From contig JBDRLD010000085.1 of the NCBI GenBank assembly GCA_043813445.1, forward strand, positions 1 to 10,829: DNA of 10,829 bases, written 5' to 3'. The translations under genes were made by a program, and so were the position numbers. The DNA comes from JBDRLD01 sp043813445. GTDB taxonomy: Bacteria; Patescibacteriota; Patescibacteriia; JACPHY01. Below the pieces are notes generated by a model, which saw only the letters and a list, made by a program, of their open reading frames with translations, was not told the origin of the DNA and ran no database searches. Positions 1 to 6,897 of this stretch are shown here, one piece after another; positions within the stretch are counted from its first letter, which is position 1; each line of letters starts with the position of its first letter.

Positions 1-3000
1 AGTCGTGTCCGCAAGTCTTGCGAAAGCTGGGATGCTTCGGCACTCGGTTCTGGTACGGCCGCTGCGGCCGCCTCCGCGCTGGGAGCTTCACCTTGCGCCG
101 GTGGCACGGCTTCTGTGGCCTCGCTGCCGCCTGTCGCAGCGGAAGCCGCAGCTACCGACTCACCCCAGGAACCTCCCGTCTCGCCAGTAATATACGAATG
201 ATTATATCGGAGATATCCCTCAGCCATCTCCCCCGAATCTCTCCCAAGAGCCCTCGTCAGTTCGCCCTTCGCGAAATCATGCGTGAACGTCCCACCTTCC
301 GGAAGGTGCACACTGCCCGTATGAGTCATGGCGAATCGCTCTGCGACAAACCGCGCAAGCTTTCCAAGCGGTCCCGGATCTTCAGTCTTTTGGAACAACT
401 GCTGCATCGAGTGGTTGTGGAGCCAATTCACCTCCTCGGGACTGATCGTGGCACTGGTTTCACCAACACGGAATAGCTGCCCCACAGCAACACCCTCAAC
501 CGGATGAAGATTCCCACGCCAGTTTCGCTGTACCAGCTCCACGTAGTGGCGTGTCTGCTCATCTGGTGCCATCGCATCAGCACCGGCATGCGGTGTTTCC
601 CCTTCACTCAATGCATCGGTTTGCGCCGCAGCGCGAGCACCCTCATTAGCATCGAACTCATTACTAGCGAATGGGTCGACTCCCCCTCCTTCTTCTTGCC
701 CGCCACCAACCCGCTCAGCGATATCTGCAAGGGCGCTCCGATCGATCACCTCACCGCCAACAATCGGCAAATTCTCCGGTGGTGGAGGCAAACCTGGTGC
801 GTGATGCTCTATACTTGATCCTTCATGAGTCTCCAAACCATCCTCGGCCGGTGAAGGAGCTGCGATCTCCGGCTCCTGGGCTACTGATTGGTCACTAAGA
901 GGCACACTCGGAGCTGATTCGGATGGCTCCGGAATCGGTTCGTGCGTCAATGGGTTCTCGATCACGCGCGGAAGTGGTGGAATCTCAGGTTCCACCCCTT
1001 CGGCCGTTCCAGCTCCCGCAGCAGCGCTCCCAACCTCTCCCGCACTCGCCATTGGTGAGTTCTCATCGAGCCACAAATTATATCCCTCAATTCGCTCGAG
1101 AAGTGCATCCCGAGTCTCTCCGGCCTCAAGTCGTTGCCATTGCTCGGAAAGTGCCTGCACCTGCGCTTGTGTTACTTGGTGCGCGAGCCGATACGCGTCT
1201 CCACCACGACCAGCACCCTCCACCATGGCCTGCAGCTCGCCAAGTCTCACCCCCACGCTCCCCTCGATCCGCTGAATGGCTACATCTCTCTCTACCGGTG
1301 TTATTGCCTCACCCGCACCTTCATGTCGCTCTGCACCAGCAACATGATGATACTCAACCACTTGATGTCCTCCATCATACTGTACACTCGGAAGACCACC
1401 ACTCCCCGATGGTCGCAACACAATACGCAACGTCTCCCCTTCCGGAACTCGAATCCCATGCGTGGTGGTTATACGATCCGCATCAAGAAATCCTTCGTGG
1501 ATCGCGAGATCCTTTGCCATGCGCATGGCCCAACGCGCAACAGTACTCGGATTGTCAGAATTTCCATTGAAACCAAACCGCTCCGGTTCAGCTTGCAGCT
1601 GGCGGAGCACTGACGATGTAAATCCCTCGCCGGGCTTAAACGTCGCGGCCGCATAGAGGTCAGGCGTCGTGCCGAGCGCACCGCACTTCTCCGCGATCAT
1701 CTGGTGCGCTCGCATTAGCGCTTGCTCGCCCAAGCTCCCACCGCTCCCACCTGATATTTGCGTTTCGGTAGACCCTTCTACTTCTTCTCCGCTAACATCA
1801 CTGACATACTCCACAGGCGCTCCGCCTCCAGCATGGACACCTCCCATCGCAGCAGCGGCAACTCCCTTTGCCGCTGCGACCGTTTCCGCAGACGCGGCAG
1901 ATGCCTCACCACCGCCATGCATCGCATTGCTAACGTACTCGGACGCTCCCTGCAGCTTCTCCACCGCGAAGTGTCCGATCGCCTGAACGATCTCCGGTCC
2001 AACCAGCGCACCAATGGCCGCACCATAAAGCCGGCCTAGATTCTTTGTTGCCACTGCAGCTGTTTCAACATCCCTCCGACGAGACAGCGCAGCTTTCATC
2101 ATAAATTCGTTCTGCTTGCTCACTCGATCCATCGCACCTCCTACACGGTCAAGCAGCTTTGCCTCTTCCGCCTGAACCGCCTCACTCAAACGCATCCACG
2201 CTGCGGGCTGCTTCATTCGAAATTCTGAATCTGCTAGCCGTGCGCGCGCGTTTGCTATCTCATACTCCTCATCGAAATCAAACTCAAGTGCACTGCTCCG
2301 CCGACCAGATCGAGTCACTCGATCCGTTATCAAAGACGCAGCTCCTGCACCAACTTTCTCACCTACAAATGCAAAAAGGACATTCCGAACAATCGGGATG
2401 CCGCGTGCGGCAATACCGGCAAGTCCGAACACCGCCGCCGTGAGCGCGCGCTGCTCTCCGGTCTTCCCACCACGAATAGCCGGATGTTCCAATACTCGAT
2501 CGACACCGTGCATCGCCCGCGCGAATAATCCCGGTCGTCGCGCCGCTTCGGCGCTCGCGATTTCATTCGTGCGCACGTTCATCTCGAAGAGCGCACCACC
2601 AACCGCAGCCAACTCCGCGCGCATCTCAGGCGTTGCCTCGGGAGGTAGATCACAAAAATAATCGAAGTAGAGACCAAGCTCATCTTGAACGCTCGTGCCC
2701 TTCACGGTCTTCGTTTTTTCCGTAATGGCATCCTGCCGCTTCATGGCGATCAATGTCGCGAGGTCGCTCAATATATGATCCATCTCATTATTGACTAGCG
2801 CGCCGCTTCGGAGACGCTCATGGAACTCCTGCATTGCGACTTCCTGTTTCCGCTTACTCACCTTCCCCTGCTGCCACGCACGCACCGATCGAACTGCGGC
2901 GGTCACCGATCCAAGCCCGGGAAGCACATTCTCCAGCGCAATACCCAACGTCACATACCCACCCAATGCGAGTGCCGCCTTCTTCATGCCACCATGTTGC

Positions 3001-4187
3001 TGAATCACTTCGTTCCGAATGCGCTCTTTCGTACACTCGGCCAACTGCTCGACCGCTTCCTTCAGCTCTTCCTTTGGAACCCCCGGAAGCGCATCGCTCA
3101 GCACACTAAACTCAGCCCGCTCCTCAATCGGCGTCTCTTGTTGATCAAACAGCACGCTTGCGAGCATCGCTCCGTTCACACCAAATCCATCTCTCCGCTG
3201 GACACGATCAGTACAAGCCATGGCCGCCATCTCCTCTGCATCTGATCGAGCCAACCCAGATTCCATCAACTTCGCAACATTCACGTGATATCCCATTTCT
3301 TGCACCGCCTTCCTCCTGCTCGATCCCAATCGCTCGTACACTTCCACATCGGAGCGCTCCGTAAATCCGGGAGTGGCCGCGCCTGCCGACGAGGCGACAT
3401 CAACCGCCGCGCTCCCTGTTGTTGTTTCACCCGCATCAAGGCGATCAAACGCTGCGCCCGGGCCGGTGGCTTCCCACCCAGAATCCACGGCGGGCGGGCG
3501 CGTGCTCTTTTCTGAGCTGCCGAATGTTCCTGTAAACTCGACAATCGGCACATCGGGGGATCGATCTCGCGCGGTTGTCGACGCATCGTCAATCTCTTCC
3601 GAACCAATCATGTGTAACCGACCGCGCAGCTCCATGAGAAGCTCGTCTACTGCAGTACGGTCGTCATCTGAAAAGCTCAAATCCATGCTGTCCCTTAAAC
3701 GCTCAAGCTGATCATCCGCCTGATCCAGAGGCACCAATCCACGCTCCGCATCTCGCACCAGTCCTTCGGCGAGAACACTGAAACGACGCTGCCATATCGA
3801 CAGCTCGCGACTCTCGCTCTCAATTGCCCCATCTGCAACAGCATGGTGCATCTCGGCACCGGGTGCTGTACTTTCTTCCGCCTCTGCGCGTTCACGTAAA
3901 TCGAGAAGATGTTCCTTCGCCTGCTGATAAAGTGTATGCGCATGATCACGGTCTTCTTTAGAAAGCCGCGCGGGGTGCACCCCATACTTTTCCCAGAGGA
4001 ACTCGATGCGATGCCCTGCACTCTCAATCGCATCAACCTGATGCTCCGCCCTTTCCACGGCCTTATGGACGAACGCCATGAACTCGTTGTACTCCGCCTC
4101 TTGGCTCGGTGAACGCTCGGATCGCGCAGCGGACTCGCGAAGTCCGTCATCTTCCGAGGTTGTACTCTTAACGATGTCGGTTGGCAT
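1..4187 (-). CDS. Giant uncharacterised Ala/Gly-rich protein, C-terminus cut by window edge
   Basis: I translated this frame by eye from the ATG at 4187 leftward and met no stop for 1,395 codons, so it is one gene that continues beyond position 1. The ATG follows the upstream stop by one codon (TAA, TAT, ATG), which fits translational coupling; no clear Shine-Dalgarno site is visible. The first ~200 residues are charged and helical, with many Glu, Arg and Gln (EYNEFMAFVHKAVERAEHQV), probably coiled coil. A Thr/Ser/Pro-rich linker follows (~215-275). Hydrophobic Ala/Gly segments lie near residues 397-430, 580-620 and 718-743 and may be membrane-associated or amphipathic. After ~750 the chain alternates Gly/Ala/Glu/Pro-rich linkers with two similar folded modules (~819-930 and ~1212-1315), both containing PEG-x-T. 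I recognise no catalytic domain. Large proteins of this style are common in Patescibacteria. I am confident it is a gene and have no function to offer. Confidence 0.88.
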   Translation of the reverse strand, partial: MPTDIVKSTTSEDDGLRESAARSERSPSQEAEYNEFMAFVHKAVERAEHQVDAIESAGHRIEFLWEKYGVHPARLSKEDRDHAHTLYQQAKEHLLDLRERAEAEESTAPGAEMHHAVADGAIESESRELSIWQRRFSVLAEGLVRDAERGLVPLDQADDQLERLRDSMDLSFSDDDRTAVDELLMELRGRLHMIGSEEIDDASTTARDRSPDVPIVEFTGTFGSSEKSTRPPAVDSGWEATGPGAAFDRLDAGETTTGSAAVDVASSAGAATPGFTERSDVEVYERLGSSRRKAVQEMGYHVNVAKLMESGLARSDAEEMAAMACTDRVQRRDGFGVNGAMLASVLFDQQETPIEERAEFSVLSDALPGVPKEELKEAVEQLAECTKERIRNEVIQQHGGMKKAALALGGYVTLGIALENVLPGLGSVTAAVRSVRAWQQGKVSKRKQEVAMQEFHERLRSGALVNNEMDHILSDLATLIAMKRQDAITEKTKTVKGTSVQDELGLYFDYFCDLPPEATPEMRAELAAVGGALFEMNVRTNEIASAEAARRPGLFARAMHGVDRVLEHPAIRGGKTGEQRALTAAVFGLAGIAARGIPIVRNVLFAFVGEKVGAGAASLITDRVTRSGRRSSALEFDFDEEYEIANARARLADSEFRMKQPAAWMRLSEAVQAEEAKLLDRVGGAMDRVSKQNEFMMKAALSRRRDVETAAVATKNLGRLYGAAIGALVGPEIVQAIGHFAVEKLQGASEYVSNAMHGGGEASAASAETVAAAKGVAAAAMGGVHAGGGAPVEYVSDVSGEEVEGSTETQISGGSGGSLGEQALMRAHQMIAEKCGALGTTPDLYAAATFKPGEGFTSSVLRQLQAEPERFGFNGNSDNPSTVARWAMRMAKDLAIHEGFLDADRITTTHGIRVPEGETLRIVLRPSGSGGLPSVQYDGGHQVVEYHHVAGAERHEGAGEAITPVERDVAIQRIEGSVGVRLGELQAMVEGAGRGGDAYRLAHQVTQAQVQALSEQWQRLEAGETRDALLERIEGYNLWLDENSPMASAGEVGSAAAGAGTAEGVEPEIPPLPRVIENPLTHEPIPEPSESAPSVPLSDQSVAQEPEIAAPSPAEDGLETHEGSSIEHHAPGLPPPPENLPIVGGEVIDRSALADIAERVGGGQEEGGGVDPFASNEFDANEGARAAAQTDALSEGETPHAGADAMAPDEQTRHYVELVQRNWRGNLHPVEGVAVGQLFRVGETSATISPEEVNWLHNHSMQQLFQKTEDPGPLGKLARFVAERFAMTHTGSVHLPEGGTFTHDFAKGELTRALGRDSGEMAEGYLRYNHSYITGETGGSWGESVAAASAATGGSEATEAVPPAQGEAPSAEAAAAAVPEPSAEASQLSQDLRTR
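230..560 (-). other. Module B of the giant protein (putative duplicated domain)
   Basis: Residues ~1212-1315 repeat the architecture of module A with shorter loops: TRHYVELVQRNW, then MQQLFQKTEDPG, LARFVAERFA, and HLPEGGTFTHDF. Shared features with module A are an ARW/ARF helix followed by a strand with PEG-x-T. The similarity is modest, so duplication is a proposal rather than a certainty. Confidence 0.4.
1330..1735 (-). other. Module A of the giant protein (putative duplicated domain)
   Basis: Residues ~819-930 of the giant protein read as a compact domain between low-complexity linkers. Key landmarks in order are LMRAHQMIAEKCG, FTSSVLRQLQAEPERFGF, ARWAMRMAKDLA, and a beta-like end IRVPEGETLRIVL. 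The pattern of helices followed by a PEGETL strand recurs in module B (230-560). The family is unknown to me; the end segment loosely resembles the GD-x-hxh strand found near LysM-type domains. Confidence 0.45.
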
Positions 4188-4190
4188 ATA

Positions 4191-4361
4191 TTACCCGTTC
4201 TTCAAAGCGTTGCGCGCCTCCTCGAGACCCGCCGCATCAATACGATCAAGCACGCGCTTCAAGAGCGCGCGCTGTTCCTCGGACAGCCGATCAAGCTCGC
4301 GGAGTGTCTCATCCGCAAACTGCTTGAATTCGGCTACGCGCTGCTGTAGGTCGTCGGCCAT
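4191..4361 (-). CDS. Small helical hypothetical protein (56 aa)
   Basis: A 56-codon frame begins MADDLQQRVAEFKQFADETL and ends in LKNG before TAA. It sits in a gap of exactly its own size, 6 nt after the stop of the DUF5663-like gene and 3 nt before the ATG of the giant gene, so all three should be co-transcribed and probably translationally coupled. An AAGG lies about 11 nt upstream of the ATG as a weak ribosome site. The protein is highly charged, has no Cys or Trp, and shows heptad-like spacing of Leu/Val/Phe (L5, V9, F12, F15, L20, L22, L25, L33, L34), suggesting one or two amphipathic helices. I recognise no family. It may be a small partner or chaperone of the giant protein (inference from position only). 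An out-of-frame ATG at 4365 is rejected because it would not link to this composition. Confidence 0.72.
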   Translation of the reverse strand: MADDLQQRVAEFKQFADETLRELDRLSEEQRALLKRVLDRIDAAGLEEARNALKNG

Positions 4362-4367
4362 ACATCG

Positions 4368-4727
4368 TTATGCCTTCGCCGTCGCGCGCTGCGTCTGCAT
4401 CTCCTGCATAAACTCGTCTGCGAACGCCAGGAGGGCGGCTTGGAGTTTCTCCTCAAATCCACTAACTCGCTCTGCAAAAAATTCCTGCAACTCCTCCGGC
4501 TCTGGTGCAGGATCACGCTCCATGAGCGTATTGAACGCATCGAGCCCATCATCGTCAAGATTCTGCACAGCGATGATACCGATACGCTGCTGCACCTGAT
4601 CGCGAATTTGTGTGGCGACCACGACCTGCGCGTCCAGCGGGAGCACGTCGAGGTTGGTGGCGCGAATAAGTTCAAAAGCAAAATGCTCGATGGGATCTCG
4701 TTGGATCCCCTGTTGTTGCTGATCCAT
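4368..4727 (-). CDS. DUF5663-like protein (119 aa)
   Basis: The product starts MDQQQQGIQRDPIEHFAFEL and is predicted all-helical and acidic. The central pattern, a hydrophobic helix (VVVATQIRDQVQQRIGIIAV), an acidic turn with LDDDGLDAFNTLM, then PEELQEFFAERVSGFEEKL and an AF..EFMQEM end, matches my memory of DUF5663, a short family found mostly in Patescibacteria with unknown role. I chose the ATG at 4727 because an extended -10 promoter at 4758-4766 would start transcription near 4751, which excludes the in-frame ATG at 4769. No Shine-Dalgarno site is visible before 4727. It is the first gene of an operon with the 56-residue protein and the giant protein. Family assignment is from pattern memory and was not tested by a profile search. 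Confidence 0.78.
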   Translation of the reverse strand: MDQQQQGIQRDPIEHFAFELIRATNLDVLPLDAQVVVATQIRDQVQQRIGIIAVQNLDDDGLDAFNTLMERDPAPEPEELQEFFAERVSGFEEKLQAALLAFADEFMQEMQTQRATAKA

Positions 4728-4757
4728 ATACACAGAATATTGAGTCGTACTGTTTCC

Positions 4758-4785
4758 AGTGTAGCACAATGGAAGAACACCCCAA
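4758..4785 (-). promoter_or_regulatory. Putative extended -10 promoter for the DUF5663/giant-protein operon
   Basis: Read on the minus strand, TGC-TACACT (extended -10, 4766-4758) is preceded with 16-bp spacing by a poor -35, TTGGGG (4785-4780), which lies inside the 3' arm of the terminator hairpin. The predicted start near 4751 leaves a leader of about 24 nt before the ATG at 4727. Confidence 0.45.
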
Positions 4786-4804
4786 TCATGCGATTGGGGT
4801 GTTC
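4775..4804 (-). terminator. Hairpin terminator of the transglycosylase gene
   Basis: A perfect 13-bp stem (4775-4787 with 4792-4804) closes a 4-nt loop. It begins 13 nt past the TAG of the transglycosylase gene. On the minus strand the stem runs into a moderately U-rich stretch (TTCTTCCATT), so it is oriented to end that gene's transcript. No gene ends here on the plus strand. Confidence 0.72.
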
Positions 4805-4817
4805 GGGTAGGGACTGT

Positions 4818-6497
4818 CTAGCGACGTACGAGGAGCTGCGCACCGGCGCGTGGCCGAAGGCGACCTGCACCGCAACCGCGCCACGCACATTCATCGAGTT
4901 CGGCCTTCGCGACATCGAGTGCCGACCATCGTCCGGACCAGCGGAGCACGTCTGATGTAGACATGTGGTAGCGGTCTGCGATTTCCGCGTACGACTCGGC
5001 GCCGGATGCACGATGGAAGATGTAGCGATCTTCGGGGAGGTAGATGCGTGTCCCATCGTGACTCGTGTCCGTCGAGGACTTCCGATTCAGCGTGTCGATG
5101 GCTTCGGGGTTGCTGTCATGCAACGTGCCATGGACGACGCCGATATAGCGATCACCCGGCCGCCCCGTATACCACACGGCTGTTGGGCGAGCATCGGGCT
5201 CCTTCGCCGTGACGATCTGCACTGCGGATCCACCGGTGGATCCGCCACCTCCTGTGGCCATCGCACCAGACGCGCCTCCGCGAGCTGTTCGCGAATGTGT
5301 CGGCGCATCTCCATGCAACGCCGCAAACGACGGCGGTGGCGCACCGACATCGTCGATGTACCGGAAGATCGCATCCCACGCGAGAATCGACGGCACGTAT
5401 GTGCTCGTCTCCGCGGGAATAAGGTTCGTGCCTTGGAGCGACCAAAACGACTGGGAGGCGTTACGCGGGAGCGCGGCGAGCTGATCGTTGATTCGCGTCT
5501 CACCACCGTTGTAGGCCGCATGTGCGGTCTCGAGGTCATCGTGAAATCGATCGCTCGAGAGGTATCGCAGGTAAGTTGTGCCGGTACAGATATTCTTCAT
5601 GGGATCCACGCTATCTGTCTCTGGATCAACAAGCCCACACGCCGCGCCATACACAGTCGCCGTGTCCGGCATGAGCTGCATCAGCCCCTGCGCACCGGCC
5701 ACACTCACTGCGTCGAGAACGCCCTCGGACTCCTGCGCGATCACTGCGTCGATGCGCACGGGATCGAAGTCGTGTTGATCGGCAAAGAGTTCCACGATGG
5801 GACGCTGCTGTCGCACGCGATCAATCATCTCGAGCATACCGACATCACCGAGTCGCGCACGTATACGCCGATACGCCTGTCGGATCGCGCGCGATCGCTT
5901 TGCCGCAAGCGCATCTCCAAGCGCACTCGTCGGCTCTGCAATGTATGTTGCCGCTACATCGTCACCAGTGCCTCCGAGCAGTCCGCTCATGAAGGGCACA
6001 GGAGCAGCGATGAGGATGAGCAGCGTTAGGAGCAGCGCTGCACATGCCACGATACGCAGGAAGAGCCGCCAGTACCCGACACCAATCCCCGCACGGAACC
6101 ACCGCAACACAATCACCGCAACAATAACCATCGCAACAGCGATGAGCGCGGTAATGACGATGAGGAACGCCTTCACCTCTGGCGACTGCTCGGCATGCAC
6201 GATGCGTGCGATGAGGTGGCCGAAGCCGAAGAGGATAACGAGTGCCGAGAGGACACAGAGTACACCGAAGATGATGTAGTCAGCGACGCGGACGAATGGA
6301 TTCGCACGCGACGGCTGTACCGCGCCATCGTCTGCGGCTGCAGGCGTCGGCGCAGCGGCTACGGGTTGCCGATGTCCTCGCGGAGGCGCATGGCGCGGCG
6401 TTCGTCGCCGCGTGCGTACCAACGCGACCGCCCCACGGACAAGCCGCAAGAGCATGGCGAACGGCCAAAAAACGACCGCACCAAATTGACTCCACAT
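4818..6497 (-). CDS. Membrane-anchored lytic transglycosylase (SLT domain) with LysM-like tail
   Basis: The 559-residue product should cleave the MurNAc-GlcNAc bond of peptidoglycan. The SLT domain spans ~242-385: catalytic Glu256 in IAQESEG, the GAQGLMQLMPDTA motif (268-280), AAYNGG (327-332) and the late ETSTYVPSILA motif (363-373), all hallmarks of the Slt70/MltE-type fold. N-terminal hydrophobic segments lie near 4-25, 72-100, 110-134 and 146-174, so the enzyme is a multi-pass membrane protein, unusual next to soluble Slt70. A Gly/Ser linker (~407-424) and a degenerate LysM-like region (~490-559, YIFHRASGAESYAEIADRY) complete it. The start at 6497 is chosen for the GGAGGAA site 5 nt upstream; an in-frame ATG at 6638 lies upstream of the nearer promoter. 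The enzyme may serve a secretion or conjugation machine as VirB1-type proteins do, but no such partner is in the window. Confidence 0.93.
   Translation of the reverse strand: MWSQFGAVVFWPFAMLLRLVRGAVALVRTRRRTPRHAPPRGHRQPVAAAPTPAAADDGAVQPSRANPFVRVADYIIFGVLCVLSALVILFGFGHLIARIVHAEQSPEVKAFLIVITALIAVAMVIVAVIVLRWFRAGIGVGYWRLFLRIVACAALLLTLLILIAAPVPFMSGLLGGTGDDVAATYIAEPTSALGDALAAKRSRAIRQAYRRIRARLGDVGMLEMIDRVRQQRPIVELFADQHDFDPVRIDAVIAQESEGVLDAVSVAGAQGLMQLMPDTATVYGAACGLVDPETDSVDPMKNICTGTTYLRYLSSDRFHDDLETAHAAYNGGETRINDQLAALPRNASQSFWSLQGTNLIPAETSTYVPSILAWDAIFRYIDDVGAPPPSFAALHGDAPTHSRTARGGASGAMATGGGGSTGGSAVQIVTAKEPDARPTAVWYTGRPGDRYIGVVHGTLHDSNPEAIDTLNRKSSTDTSHDGTRIYLPEDRYIFHRASGAESYAEIADRYHMSTSDVLRWSGRWSALDVAKAELDECAWRGCGAGRLRPRAGAQLLVRR
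5224..5245. repeat. 22-bp perfect palindrome in the Gly/Ser linker
   Basis: Positions 5224-5245 equal their own reverse complement across all 22 bases, with core GGATCCACCGGTGGATCC. It encodes the GGSTGGSA part of the linker between the SLT and LysM-like regions. In RNA it could form an 8-9 bp hairpin. Confidence 0.85.
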
Positions 6498-6500
6498 GAC

Positions 6501-6507
6501 TTCCTCC
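6501..6507 (-). promoter_or_regulatory. Ribosome binding site fixing the transglycosylase start
   Basis: The minus strand reads GGAGGAA, then 5 nt incl. the ATG-proximal AAGTC, then ATG at 6497. It is the only strong Shine-Dalgarno site in the 5' part of the frame and decides between the ATGs at 6497 and 6638. Confidence 0.8.
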
Positions 6508-6597
6508 AAGCACCACGCCACCACTGGCGGGGCGCACTGTTCTCCACTATGGTAAACAGACCTGGCTTGATCCGCTTTTTGTAATGTACTACGCGTG

Positions 6598-6626
6598 ACC
6601 TTAGCGCGTTCAGGGTGCGCTGTCAA
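6598..6626 (-). promoter_or_regulatory. Putative proximal promoter of the transglycosylase gene
   Basis: On the minus strand a perfect -35 TTGACA (6626-6621) is followed after 17 nt by TAAGGT (6603-6598). The -10 is weak (3 of 6), though a similar TAAAGT serves the divergent promoter. The predicted start near 6591 gives a leader of about 94 nt. Confidence 0.4.
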
Positions 6627-6665
6627 GCAAAACTCCATAGGCCACCAAACACACCAAAGTACGAA

Positions 6666-6693
6666 ATAGTAGCTCTATTTAGCGAATTGTCAA
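6666..6693 (-). promoter_or_regulatory. Putative distal promoter of the transglycosylase gene
   Basis: On the minus strand TTGACA (6693-6688), a 16-nt spacer and TACTAT (6671-6666, 4 of 6) form a reasonable sigma70-type promoter in an AT-rich stretch. It would give a leader of about 160 nt and lies back to back with the plus-strand promoter at 6721. Confidence 0.5.
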
Positions 6694-6716
6694 TGGAATA
6701 ACGCATTCCGTCAATG
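6689..6716. repeat. Inverted and direct repeats between divergent promoters (possible operator)
   Basis: GGAAT (6695-6699) and ATTCC (6705-6709) form an inverted repeat around AACGC. It is flanked by a direct repeat, GTCAATG, at 6689-6695 and 6710-6716. The block lies between the minus-strand -35 at 6688-6693 and the plus-strand -35 at 6721, where one bound protein could affect both promoters. No regulator gene is visible in the window. Confidence 0.35.
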
Positions 6717-6720
6717 TCTC

Positions 6721-6749
6721 TTGACAAAAACGCATTTATATGATAAAGT
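6721..6749 (+). promoter_or_regulatory. Strong sigma70-type promoter of the acidic/Ig-like operon
   Basis: A perfect -35 TTGACA (6721-6726), a 17-nt spacer and an extended -10 TGA-TAAAGT (6741-6749) form the best promoter in the window. Transcription should start near 6756, giving a leader of about 140 nt before the first gene at 6898. Confidence 0.78.
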
Positions 6750-6783
6750 AATTGGGTTAAGAATCACCTCATTACATCGTTCG

Positions 6784-6890
6784 ACAGCGTCTCGCTTCCC
6801 GGTTGGGAGTGTTCCTCCTCACGCCTTTTCCGAGAAGTGCGACGCTGTGGACCGAAGTGACTGCTACTTCACAATAGAAAACCAGGAGGA
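6784..6890 (+). promoter_or_regulatory. Structured 5' leader with possible Shine-Dalgarno sequestration
   Basis: ACAGCGTC (6784-6791) can pair with GACGCTGT (6841-6848) as an 8-bp closing stem. Inside it are two short hairpins: 6796-6800 with 6805-6809, and 6825-6829 with 6833-6837. Between them, TCCTCCT (6813-6819) is the exact complement of AGGAGGA (6884-6890), which contains the ribosome binding site of the gene at 6898. This allows two states, with the site free or paired. It matches no riboswitch class I recognise. Confidence 0.4.
6884..6889 (+). promoter_or_regulatory. Ribosome binding site fixing the start of the acidic Pro-rich gene
   Basis: AGGAGG lies 8 nt before the ATG at 6898. 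The frame is open further upstream, back to a TTG at 6721, but that TTG is the -35 box of the promoter, so the upstream part cannot be the true start. Confidence 0.85.
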
Positions 6891-6897
6891 GTCTTTG

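Noticed and set aside
1134..1613. Several open frames of 100-215 codons on the plus strand between 1 and 3711
   Set aside because: All are antisense to the continuous minus-strand giant gene, rich in His, Pro, Arg and Ser, with no ribosome sites or recognisable domains.
5210..5260. The GGGGS-like linker with two GGATCC sites as a cloning scar
   Set aside because: The linker sits inside an intact natural gene with matching codon use on both sides; Gly/Ser linkers are common between SLT and LysM-like regions.
4965..6029. A 354-codon open frame on the plus strand
   Set aside because: It lies wholly antisense to the transglycosylase gene, whose SLT motifs are intact. The plus-strand product is Arg/His/Cys-rich without domain pattern, as expected for the shadow of a GC-rich gene.
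6498..6638. An in-frame upstream ATG that would extend the transglycosylase by 47 residues
   Set aside because: The extension has no hydrophobic or conserved character, covers a TTGACA promoter box, and lacks a ribosome site, whereas GGAGGAA sits 5 nt before the ATG at 6497.
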